A DNA stretch of 64,000 nucleotides from assembly GCA_026119855.1 (NCBI GenBank), contig JAOWBW010000270.1:62001-126000 (forward strand), given 5' to 3'. The notes under the pieces were generated by a model. The model did no database searches. It had not been told where the DNA came from and was given only the letters and a program-made list of their open reading frames with translations. The stretch comes from Campanula takesimana. Lineage: Eukaryota > Streptophyta > Magnoliopsida > Asterales > Campanulaceae. The translations under genes were made by a program, and so were the position numbers. Within the stretch, counting starts at the first letter, position 1, and the number at the start of each line of letters is the position of its first letter. This document shows, piece after piece, positions 21,399 through 32,642 of the stretch.

Positions 21399-21800
21399 AG
21401 AGGCGGGATATTGTCAACTTGGCTCTATGGAGAGGGTTGACTTTCAGAGGCGGGACATGGTCAACTTGGCTCTATAGAGAGGGTTGACTTTCAGAGCAAA
21501 GGCATGACTCTCGGGAGTTCAGAGGCGGGACATGGTCAACTTGCCTCTATGGAGAGGGTTGACTTTTAGAGCAAAGGCATGACTCTCGGGGAGTTCAGAG
21601 GTAGGACATGGTAAACTTGGCTCTATGGGAGAGGGTTAACTTACAAGGAAAAGGCGTGACTCTCGGGGTCAGAGGCGAGACTAGGTCAACTTGGCTCTAT
21701 GGGAGAGGGTTGACTTAGAAGGAAAAGGCGTGACTCTCGGGGTCAGAGGCGAGACTAGGTCAACTTGGCTCTATGGGAGAGGGTTGACTTAGAAGGATGG
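21399..21800 (-). repeat. Tandem array A in element 3' region
   Basis: Six irregular units starting 'agaggcg' near 21399, 21446, 21531, 21597, 21671 and 21744 (spacing 47-85 bp), each with 'tcaacttggctctatgg' and 'gagggttgact'. Confidence 0.85.
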
Positions 21801-21905
21801 CCTTACGTCATTTTGGACTGCCGAGACAAAGGTTTCCTTAACCTAAAATGACCATTATGGGTCTTGGCTTGAGTTAACTCCATCTTTGGAAGTTTGACGG
21901 AGAAA

Positions 21906-22290
21906 CTGGTCTTACGTCCCACTAAGGACGGCCGGGGACAAGGGCCTCAACCTATAATGACTATTTTGAGTCAAGGTTTGACTTGGGTCAACTCCACCTT
22001 TGGGGAGTTTGACAGGAAAACTGGTCTTACGTCCCACTAAGGACGACCGGGGACAAGGGCCTCAACTTATAATGACTATTTTGAGTCAAGGTTTGACTTG
22101 GGTCAACTCCACATTTGGGGAGTTTGATGGGAAAATTGGTCTTACGTCCCACTAAGGACGGCCGGGGACAAGGACCTCAACCTATAATGACTATTCTGAG
22201 TCAAGGTTTGACTTGGGTCAACTCCACCTTTGGGGAGTTTGACAGGAAAACTGGTCTTACGTCCCAGTAAGGACGGCCGGGGACAAGGTT
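21906..22290 (-). repeat. Tandem array B (115-bp period)
   Basis: Four starts of 'ctggtcttacgtccc' (one with a change to 'attgg') near 21906, 22021, 22136 and 22251 give a regular 115-bp period. The units differ by a few bases. Confidence 0.88.
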
Positions 22291-22309
22291 TTTCTAAACC
22301 TAAAAGATC

Positions 22310-22620
22310 CACTCAAGGGTTTACTGGGTTTAAGTCAAGGACGGCCTAGTGCAACACTTTTCATAATTTTTACTGGGCTTATGTCAAGGACGGCCTAATG
22401 TTCGCTAAGGTAAGGCAACATTTTCCATAATTTTTACTAGGCTTATGTCAAGGACGGCCTAATGTTCTCTAAGGCAACATTTTCCATAATTTTTACTGGG
22501 CTTATGTCAAGGACGGCCTAATGTTCGCTATGGCAACATTTTCCATAATTTTTGTTGGGGCCTAAGGTGACCACTCTGGGGGAAAAATACTTTAAGGGGC
22601 TTATGTCAAGGACGGCCTAA
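22310..22620 (-). repeat. Tandem array C (~60-bp period)
   Basis: Repeats of 'gcttatgtcaaggacggcct' followed by 'aacattttccataattttt', about four to five units of roughly 60-80 bp. This is the third unrelated array in the same 3' region. Confidence 0.8.
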
Positions 22621-24122
22621 GATTTAAAAACGGGCTTACAAACTGCCGGGTCAAGAGTCAGTGGGCTTACATCAAGCCCCAACTTGCTTTCTTGGGCATT
22701 GTCTCATTTGTAGCCCCTTAGTGGCATGTCTGTCATTTTCGCCTTTGACTTTGAAGATCCGGGAAGCCCTTTGCTTGGATGCGCACGCGCGATCATGGTT
22801 GAATCTTGGTGGTTGAGCAACAACATCCTTGCCTTTTCATTGTCTTGGGATGCCTTTGATGTGCATCAAGAATTTGTATCGGAAAGGTGTATCGGGTTGT
22901 GTATCGAGAAATGTGTATCGGGGATGTGTATGAAGGAAGACTTGCCATTAATGGTTTCTTCATGCCAATTGATCACAACATTTATTCACATCAAGATTAA
23001 TTGTTTGTACTTAGCATTTTTCATTTGTGTTAGGTCCATTCGTCCTTAATGAGTCGTCAATGACTAGTATTCTTAGAAGTTAATTCATCATTTTAGGGAC
23101 GTAGCAATCAGTTGATAATAACAAGTAAGGCAATTTCAAGAGTAAATGTATATTGAAAATAATGTCTCAAGTCTAGAGAGAAGAGAAGGAAAATGACTCT
23201 TTTATTTAGATAACTTTGTACATACATGTCCAAGTGCGGACCTTTGCAAAAATAAAAAGACACAGTCCGGGACGGACTTTGGTGAAAGTCTAGATCCTAC
23301 GAGGCTGGAAGACTCATTTTTTTTTGGGATGGGCTCCCATGAAACACGATAATCCATTTTCTTCCTCAGTTTTTGGAGGGGTTGTCGGCGGCATATTCCA
23401 TGTCTTCCACGGGGAACTCGGGTTCCATGTCGTCGGGAAAGATGTCACGAGGTCTCCGCTTGGCTTTGGCGTTGTAATTGCCGGATTCGTCTACTCATGA
23501 GTTGGGAGTTTGGTTTTGCCATCTCCTTTTGGTGATTTACTTTCAAGGTGCGTAGCCTTCGTGCATGGCACTCGACGAGGGTACAGACCTCCATTTGATG
23601 TAGCCGCCTTTGGGTTTCCGAAAAACGGGCTTCTCCTTGATGTTCACGTGGATGGTTGTCTCGGACGCCAATTCGGATGTGGGCTCCTTGGTCGATGTTT
23701 CCAATGGACAAGGCCGCAAAGGACTTTAGCATATTAAACCTCAAGGTGAAATTATAACCGGGATTTGAGAAGAATTCTTCATTATCGGATTAGCCTTTTA
23801 GGAAAAACTTGATCTTTTATTTTAAGATTTTTTTTAAAAGACACACTTTTGTTTTGAGTGAAAGACTCACACACATTTTTGCAAACTTTTGACAAGGCAA
23901 TAATAATAATAATTTTACTAAGAAAATTGACAATGGACTCAGAATGGTCACTACATGGCATCAACCGGGGAGTCAAGACTCTAAACCTAACTGACCTTTC
24001 TTAAGGGCTTACCACATATCTTAAAAGCAAATGACTCTTCCTAAGGATGAAAACAGACTATTTCTAAGGGGAGGTTGATGGGAGAGGTTTTTGACATTCC
24101 GCTTCTGACCATAGTTGTAGCT

Positions 24123-25373
24123 TCATTTCCAATTTCCCAACCGAGGGCATTCAATCTTTCCTTTCGTGATCAACTTCTGGATGACACATTTTAAAGCGGT
24201 GCAATCGTCGGTATCATGTCCATGATAGTTGTGAAAGGTACACCTCTTGGTCCTGTCGAGACGCCTTTTGGGGTTTTTAGGTTGAAAATTGACAAGAGGT
24301 GATGTGAGGCCCTACTTGACCAATCCTTCAAATACCTTGTTTATGGGCATTCCGAAATCCTCAAACCTCGTGAAACGGGGTTTGGCTTGGCATTTGGCTT
24401 TTCTTTCATCATTGACCGGAACGTGGCGGGGACAAGAATCACCGTCTCTCCATGCAAAGGGGTTCTCATTGAGTGTCCTTTCGAACATAGCTTCCATTTG
24501 CTTTCTCTTTCCCAATAGATGGTGATTGAGAGGATTTTGCGGAGGCACAGGGGCGTAGGCATAGCCACAACCATGGTTGCTTGCAGGAATATACATTGGA
24601 GGCATGCAAGGAGCTTGTGGTCCAAAAGGTCTTGGATTGTAGAAATGATACGGGTAACCCTGGAATCTCATCGGGAAATCTAGTGGAGGCAAGTTGGTGA
24701 TGCTTGTTAGGGTATCCATATATGGTCTAAACAGTGACTGAGCTCTGGTGACTTGGTTGATGGCATCAAACTGAGAAGGGATATGATTGGGAAAGTGTTG
24801 TGGGTATGATGCTCGAGGCGTAACTGGTGTGAACAGTGGTTTGCGGGCCTTTTGAGTGGATTACGCTCGGGGTTTTATAGGAGCCGTCCCAAGGGAGATG
24901 TTGGATTTGGGATGTGGCGGAGTGAGGAGGATTTTAGTGAGAGGCTCATTTTGAATGACGGTGTGTTGGGGCGAAGACATGGGGGTCTCGGTATTTTTGT
25001 AAGATGGAGGGGACAATCTTTGGTTGCAATGCAGAAGTTGGGTAGCTTCCACCTTTTTATTGTGGTTGGTCACTTTGGTGGAGGGCCTATCAGTTTGAAA
25101 TAGGGTTACATCACCCTTTTGTCCCATCGACTCATCAAACGGGCTTTGCATCTCTTCGTGGCTCTTTGTCATGATTTCTTCTTTAGCCCCGGAGGCCTCT
25201 TGGAGCAACTCTTCTTTCGTTGGGCTATCCGGATTGTCTGCGACGTCATTTCCCAAGCTACCATCCATTGAAGCGGCCTTTCCGAAGTACTGGGTTGGAG
25301 AAGTTGCGGTGACCGGGGAACTCTCTGATTCCACACGCACTAGGTGGCGACATGATGCTCTCTTCCACTTCAT
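24123..25373 (-). pseudogene. Gag remnant, unit 1
   Basis: On the minus strand one frame runs from Met at 25373 for 170 codons to a TAA at about 24858, resumes, stops again at a TAG after INKVFEGLVK, and ends with a zinc-knuckle-like region, C-X2-H-X4-H-X4-C (CTFHNYHGHDTDDC, near 24220). The core capsid domain is not recognisable, so this looks like the acidic N-terminal extension joined to the C-terminal third of a Tat-type gag. The TAA is shared with unit 2; the TAG is specific to this unit. Confidence 0.65.
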
Positions 25374-25549
25374 CTGAGCATACGGGGAAGAAAAAGAGTA
25401 GTTTAGGCTCGGGTAAACACTGGGTGAATGCTCATGCTACTAATGGGACGGCAGGACCGTTATACTTAGACCTATGGGGCGGAAGGTGGACGGGGTTGAA
25501 TGGGATCTCGAATCCATCCGAGATTCAAGCGGGGGACCTACTTATAAGG

Positions 25550-25765
25550 TTGTAACGGACTTCTTGAAGGATAACGTGGATCCATCCAAGGACTTGACGG
25601 ACTTCTTGGAGGATAACGGGGATCTATCCAAGGACTTGACCGACTTCTTGGAGGATAACGGGGATCCACCCAAGGACTTGACCGACTTCTTGGAGGATAA
25701 CATGGATCCACCCAAGGACTTGACCGACTTTTTGGAGGATAACAGGGATCCATCCAAAGAATTGA
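25550..25765. repeat. 42-bp minisatellite, unit 1
   Basis: Five units of 42 bp containing 'gacttcttggaggataacg' and 'gatccatccaagg'. The period is a multiple of three, so 14-residue repeats stay open in several frames on both strands. It lies in the element's 5' region, upstream of gag on the minus strand. Confidence 0.9.
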
Positions 25766-25789
25766 CTGACTGACTTCCTAGGGGACTAT

Positions 25790-26140
25790 TCCTAGAGATT
25801 TAACGGGAACCGTAACGGGGATATAGGGGACCATGCCTAAGGGTTTAACGGAGGTCCTGGCGAATAACGGGGATCCATCCAAAGATTGACGAGTGCCTCG
25901 GAGATCTTCCAAGGATTTAACGGGTTCCTAAGGGACTATGCCTAGGAATCTAACGGGAGCTTAAGAAATTAATCCTACGGCTTCACAGAGATCTTGGAGG
26001 ATAACGGGGATCCGTCCAAAGATTGACGGGTGCCTCGTAGATCTTCCAAGGATTTAACGGGTTCCTAAGGGACTATGCCTAGGAATTAAACAGAAGTCTT
26101 GGAGGATAACGGGGATCCATCCAAAGATTGACGGGATGAC
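25790..26140. repeat. Longer irregular repeats beside the minisatellite, unit 1
   Basis: 'ataacggggatcc(a/g)tccaaagattgacg' occurs near 25863, 25999 and 26104 with related filler ('ctaagggactatgcctagg'), giving a diverged repeat of about 105-136 bp. A matching block is in unit 2 near 30690-31025. Confidence 0.75.
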
Positions 26141-29025
26141 GCTTGCTAACGCAAGAAAGCAATGTGTCAAAGACAAGAAGCAAAAGTGGAGCAAATTCAT
26201 GCAAGGTGCAATTAATTATCCGTTCAAGTTTACTTAAAACGCATTTTTATTCCTAAATGGTTGGAAAAGATTTCTCTTCTTTTTCGCAACTACTCTAAAC
26301 CCTAGATCAGTGGGGCCAACACTACATCTATAAGCCCCTCGTTTTTCACCTGTATTGCACGCACCCAAAGACGGACTATCCTGGGCGAGGGTCCTATAGG
26401 GCACGTGGCTTCCACCGACCAAAAGAACCAAACCTAAGGTCTAGTGCGTCACAAAGTTCCAATGCGTGGGCCATTCTTATCATAATTAAGCCCCGGTTAA
26501 GGTTAAGATTGTCTTAACGCTTCAACGAAATTCCGGCATGACCTCATTTAACGAGGGGTCTCGGACCTTAGCCTTGGGCTTAAAGATGATTAGGATGGGT
26601 CAAGCATTAGATATTAATGACGCGGTGTCAACCTATCCTTAATACATGACTTCGGTTAATTATGGTTGGAATTAACGCATAAGTCAAGGACCGGGTCAAA
26701 GATGACCTTGGTCACACTTGCTTTCACAAGGAGTCGTGACTCGGGCGTTAACTTGGCCATAATTAGCGTTTGGACACGTATTAGGGACATGATGACGTGA
26801 GCTAAATCAAAAACCAACCAAGGTCACGGTATTTGTGTGTCATGGACATGTGTGGTTGACTCGGCTCGGAAGGGGAGGTGGAATGGACCCGTGCGCGCGA
26901 GAAGGGCACAAGAGCACCAATCAAGCTGCATCGTGGCATCCATTCCGGGTTTAAAGGGTTTTTGGAACGTGCACAAGGTCAAGTGCGTGTTGTGTGAAGC
27001 CTTCTATGTTCCTTTTTGAGTCAAAATAGGAATTTTCAGTCCGTTTTAATATCGTGAGCAATGTACAAGAGTATATACAAGACATGGACAAACAATTTAA
27101 ACAAGTAATTTGCACAAGTAATCAAGAAAAGCTATGAACAAGCAAGAATCAAAATTTTGTACATGGAGAGGTTGTGCACGACCAAAGGTTTTTCGAAACC
27201 AAAACTTTACAACAAGAACCACAACCTTTTGAAAGTCATTTGTACAAAAAGGTCGTGCACAACAAAGAATTTGAGAAACCAAAATTTTACAACAGGGGTA
27301 AGGCACAATGAGGCTTTAAAAACCCAATTTTATGTCCAAAAGATTTGTGCATTACCAAGCTTTGAAAATCCCTTTTTGGCTAAGAAAACGAAGGCAAATG
27401 TGCACACACAAGGCTGTGAATTAGAACCTGGACAAGAAGAAGCAAGGGGACCATCAGAATGCTTCTGACCTGCACAAAACTATTAACTTGAAACATTCTG
27501 TGGGCCCGACAAAACCAGCCGTACGGCTAGGGATGTAGTACCATTATTTTTTGCAGATTTTCAACTTCAGATCATCAAGCCCCAACTTGCTTTCTTGGGC
27601 ATTGTCTCATTTGTAGCCCCTTAGTGGCATGTCTGTCATTTTCGCCTTTGACTTTGAAGATCCGGGAAGCCCTTTGCTTGGATGCGCACGCGCGATCACG
27701 GTTGAATCTTGGTGGTTGAGCAACAACATCCTTGCCTTTTCATTGTCTTGGGATGCCTTTGATGTGCATCAAGAATTTGTATCGGAAAGGTGTATCGGGT
27801 TGTGTATCGAGAAATGTGTATCGGGGATGTGTATGAAGGAAGACTTGCCATTAATGGTTTCTTCATGCCAATTGATCACAACATTTATTCACATCAAGAT
27901 TAATTGTTTGTACTTAGCATTTTTCATTTGTGTTAGGTCCATTCGTCCTTAATGAGTCGTCAATGACTAGTATTCTTAGAAGTTAATTCATCATTTTAGG
28001 GACGTAGCAATCAGTTGATAATAACAAGTAAGGCAATTTCAAGAGTAAATGTATATTGCAAATAATGTCTCAAGTCTAGAGAGAAGAGAAGGAAAATGAC
28101 TCTTTTATTTAGATAACTTTGTACATACATGTCCAAGTGCGGACCTTTGCAAAAATAAAAAGAAACAGTCCGGGACGGACTTTGGTGAAAGTCTAGATCC
28201 TACGAGGCTGGAAGACTCATTTTTTTTTGGGATGGGCTCCCATGAAACAAGATAATCCATTTTCTTCTTCAATTGTTGGAGGGGTTGTCGGCGGCATATT
28301 CCATGTCTTCCACGGGGAACTCGGGTTCCATGTCGTCGGGAAAGATGTCGCGAGGTCTCCGCTTGGCTTTGGCGTTGTAATTGCCGGATTCGTCTACTCA
28401 TGAGTTGGGAGTTTGGTTTTGCCATCTCCTTTTGGTGATTTACTTTCAAGGTGCGTAGCCTTCGTGCATGGCACTCGACGAGGGTACAGACCTCCATTTG
28501 ATGTAGCCGCCTTTGGGTTTCCGAAGAATGGGCTTCTCCTTGCTATTCACGTGGATGGTTGTCTCGGACGCCAATTCGGATGTGGGCTCCTTGGTCGATG
28601 TTTCCAATGGACAAGGCCGCAAAGGACTTTAGCATATTAAACCTCAAGGTGAAATTATAACCGGGATTTGAGAAGAATTCTTCATTAACGGATTAGCCTT
28701 TTAGGAAAAACTTGATCTTTTATTTTAAGATTTTTTTTAAAAGACACACTTTTGTTTTGAGTGAAAGACTCACACACATTTTTGCAAACTTTTGACAAGG
28801 CAATAATAATAATAATTTTATTAAGAAAACTGACAATGGACTCAGAATGGTCACTACATGGCATCAACCGGGGAGTCAAGACTCTAAACCTAACTGACCT
28901 TTCTTAAGGGCTTACCACATATCTTAAAAGCAACTGACTCTTCCTAAGGATGAAAACAGACTATTTCTAAGGGCAGGTTGATGGGAGAGGTTTTTGACAT
29001 TCCGCTTCTGACCATAGTTGTAGCT

Positions 29026-30276
29026 TCATTTCCAATTTACCAACCGAGGGCATTCAATCTTTCCTTTCGCGATCAACTTCTGGATGACACATTTTAAAGC
29101 GGTGCAATCGTCGGTATCATGTCCATGATAGTTGTGAAAGGCACACCTCTTGGTCCTGTCGAGACGCCTTTTGGGGTTTTTAGGTTGAAAATTGACAAGA
29201 GGTGATGTGAGGCCCTGCTTGACCAATCCTTCAAATACCTTGTTTATGGGCATTCTGAAATCCTCAAACCTCGTGAAACGGGGTTTGGCTTGGCATCTGG
29301 CTTTTCTTTCATCATTGACCAGAACGTGGCGGGGACAAGAATCACCGTCTCTCTATGCAAAGGGGTTCTCATTGAGTGTCCTTTCGAACTTAGCTTCCAT
29401 TTGCTTTCTCTTTCCCAATAGATGGTGATTGAGAGGATTTTACGGAGGCACAGGGGAGTAGGCATACCCACAACCTTGGTTGCTTGCAGGAATATACATT
29501 GGAGGCATGCAAGGAGCTTGTGGTCCAAAAGGTCTTGGATTGTAGAAATGATACGGGTCACCCTGGAATCTCATCGGGAAATCTGGTGGAGGCAAGTTGG
29601 TGATGCTTGTTAGGGTATCCATATATGGTCTAAACAGTGACTGAGCTCTGGTGACTTGGTTGATGGCATCAAACTGAGAAGGGATATGATTGGGAAAGTG
29701 TTGTGGGTATGATGCTCGAGGCGTAACTGGTGTGAACAGTGGTTTGCGGGCCTTTTGAGTGGATTACGCTCGGGGTTTTATAGGAGCCGTCCCATGGGAG
29801 ATGTTGGATTTGGGATGTGGCAGAGTGAGGAGGATTTGAGTGAGAGGCTCGTTTTGAATGACGGTGTGTTGGGGCGAAGACATGGGGGTCTCGGTATTTT
29901 TGTAAGATGGAGGGGACAATCTTTGGTTGCAATGCAGAAGTTGGGTAGCTTCCACCTTTTTATTGTGGTTGGTCACTTTGGTGGAGGGCCTATCAGTTTG
30001 AAATAGGGTTACATCACCCTTTTGTCCCGTCGACTCATCAAACGGGCTTTGCATCTCTTCGTGGCTCTTTGTCATGATTTCTTCTTTAGCCCCGGAGGCC
30101 TCTTGGAGCAACTCTTCTTTCGTTGGGCTATCCGGATTGTCTGCGACGTCATTTCCCAAGCTACCATCCATTGAAGCGGCCTTTCCGATGTACTGGGTTG
30201 GAGAAGTTGCGGTGACAGGGGAACTCTCTGATTCCACACGCACTAAGCGGCGACATGATGCTCTCTTCCACTTCAT
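29026..30276 (-). pseudogene. Gag remnant, unit 2
   Basis: Same layout as in unit 1: Met at 30276, TAA after 170 codons (about 29761), resumption, then a TAA of its own after PVPP (29440) and an open zinc-knuckle end (29253-29026; CAFHNYHGHDTDDC). The unit 1 nonsense codon is CAG here, so each unit has one private stop and one shared stop. Confidence 0.65.
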
Positions 30277-30449
30277 CTGAGCATACGGGGAAGAAAAAGA
30301 GTAGTTTAGGCTCGAGTAAACACTGGGTGAATGCTCATGCTACTAATGGGGCAGGACCGTTATACTTAGACCTATGGGGCGAAAGGTGGACGGGGTTGAA
30401 TGGGATCTCGAATCCATCCGAGATTCAAGCGGGGGACCTACTTATAAGG

Positions 30450-30665
30450 TTGTAACGGACTTCTTGAAGGATAACGTGGATCCATCCAAGGACTTGATGG
30501 ACTTCTTGGAGGATAACGGGGATCTATCCAAGGACTTGACCGACTTCTTGGAGGATAATGGGTAGCCACCCAAGGACTTGACCGACTTCTTGGAGGATAA
30601 CAGGGATCCACCCAAGGACTTGACCGACTTTTTGGAGGATAACAGGGATCCATCCAAAGAATTGA
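30450..30665. repeat. 42-bp minisatellite, unit 2
   Basis: Five 42-bp units matching 25550-25765. One unit carries a change that creates a stop (TAG) in the plus-strand open frame. Confidence 0.9.
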
Positions 30666-32630
30666 CTGACTGACTTCCTAGGGATTTAACGGGAACTGTA
30701 ACGGGGACATAGGGGACCATGCCTAAGGGTTTAACGGAGGTCTTGGCGGATAACGGGGATCCATCCAAAGATTGACGAGTGCCTCGGAGATCTTCCAAGG
30801 ATTTAATGGGTTCCTAAGGGACTATGCCTAGGAATCTAACGGGAGCTTAAGAAATTAATCCTACAGCTTCACAGAGATCTTGGAGGATAACGGGGATCCG
30901 TCCAAAGATTGACGGGTGCCTCGTAGATCTTCCAAGGATTTAACGGGTTCCTAAGGGACTATGCCTAGGAATTAAACAGAAGTCTTGGAGGATAACGGGG
31001 ATCCATCCAAAGATTGACGGGATGACGCTTGTTAACGCAAGAAAGCAATGTGTCAAAGACAAGAAGCAAAAGTGGAGCAAATTCATGCAAGGTGCAATTA
31101 ATTATCCGTTCAAGTTTACTTAAAACGCATTTTTATTCCTAAATGGTTGGAAAAAATTTCTCTTCTTTTTCGCAACTACTCTAAACCCTAGATCAGTGGG
31201 GCCAACACTACATCTATAAGCCCCTCGTTTTTCACCTGTATTGCACACTCCCAAGGACGGACTATCCTGGGCGAGGGTCCTATAGGGCACGTGGCTTCCA
31301 CCGACCAAAAGAACCAAACCTAAGGTCTAGTGTGTCACAAAGTTCCAATGCGTGGGCCATTCTTATCATAATTAAGCCCCGGTTAAGGTTAAGATTGTCT
31401 TAACGCTTCAACGAAATTCCGGCATGACCTCATTTAACGAGGGGTCTCGGACCTTAGCCTTGGGCTTAAAGATGATTAGGATGGGTCAAGCATTAGATAT
31501 TAATGATGCGGTGTCAACCTATCCTTAATACATGACTTCGGTTAATTATGGTTGGAATTAACGCATAAGTCAAGGACCGGTTCAAAGATGACCTTGGTCA
31601 CACTTGCTTTCACAAGGAGTCGTGACTCGGGCGTTAACTTGGCCATAATTAGCGTTTGGACACGTATTAGGGACATGATGACGTGAGCTAAATCAAAAAC
31701 CAACCAAGGTCACGGTATTTGTGTGTCATGGACATGTGTGGTTGACTCGGCTCGAAAGGGGAGGTGGAATGGACCCGTGCGCGCGAGAAGGGCACAAGAG
31801 CACCAATCAAGCTGCATCGTGGCGTCCATTCTGGGTTTAAACGGTTTTTGGAACGTGCACAAGGTCAAGTGCGTGTTGTGTGAAGCCTTCTATGTTCCTT
31901 TTTTAGTCAAAATAGGAATTTTCAGTCCGTTTTAATATCGTGAGCAATGTACAAGAGTATATACAAGACACGGACAAACAATTTAAACATGTAATTTGCA
32001 CAAGTAATCAAGAAAAGCTATGAACAAGCAAGAATCAAAATTTTGTACATGGAGAGGTTGTGCACGACCAAAGGTTTTTCGAAACCAAAACTTTACAACA
32101 AGAACAACAACCTTTTGAAAGTCATTTGTACAAAAAGGTCGTGCACAACAAAGAATTTGAGAAACCAAAATTTTACAACAGGGGTAAGGCACAATGAGGC
32201 TTTAAAAACCCAATTTTATGTCCAAAAGATTTGTGCATTACCAAGCTTTGAAAATCCCTTTTTGGCTAAGAAAACGAAGGCAAATGTGCACACACAAGGC
32301 TGTGAATTAGAACCTGGACAAGAAGAAGCAAGGGGACCATCAGAATGCTTCTGCCCTGCACAAAACTATTAACTTGAAACATTCTGTGGGCCCGACAAAA
32401 CCAGCCGTACGGCTAGGGATGTAGTACCATTATTTTTTGCAGATTTTCAATTTCAGATCATCAAGCCCCAGTTTATTGCATTTCCAGAACAGTTCCATTC
32501 TCAAAAACCAAAACAGAAACATAAAACACACAAATATGCACAAAGTCAACAAACGGAGACGGGAGTTTGACCCACACAAGAATGCCCCCGAATCTTCTAA
32601 AAAGAAGTCCGAGAACAAACTATTCCCTAG

Positions 32631-32641
32631 CGGAGTCGCCA
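32631..32641 (-). other. Primer binding site of gag-only element
   Basis: Minus strand TGGCGACTCCG, one base after the LTR end, compatible with an arginine tRNA 3' end as used by Tat/Ogre elements. Confidence 0.7.
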
Positions 32642-32642
32642 C

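Larger units (their letters stand above)
22670..27572 (-). repeat. Internal 4.9-kb duplication, unit 1
   Basis: 4903 bp, near-identical to 27573-32458. Each boundary carries CATCAAGCCCCA (22670-22681, 27573-27584, 32459-32470), a 12-bp match that probably seeded the duplication. It contains 5' untranslated sequence (right), gag remnants, and further non-coding sequence (left). Confidence 0.9.
27573..32458 (-). repeat. Internal 4.9-kb duplication, unit 2
   Basis: 4886 bp, the copy closest to the 5' LTR. It differs from unit 1 by scattered substitutions and small indels (for example a shorter 'gggacggcagg' region and a missing stretch after the minisatellite). Confidence 0.9.

Noticed and set aside
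22726..23049. 107-codon plus-strand open frame, nearly identical at 27629-27952
   Set aside because: Conservation is explained by the 4.9-kb duplication; it is antisense to the element and shows no known domain.
24861..25373. 170-codon minus-strand frame as an independent gene
   Set aside because: It is in the same frame as the gag zinc-knuckle region and lies inside an LTR element; treated as part of the gag remnant.
25550..25765. CRISPR-like regular repeats
   Set aside because: The units are contiguous 42-bp tandem repeats without unique spacers, inside a plant retroelement.
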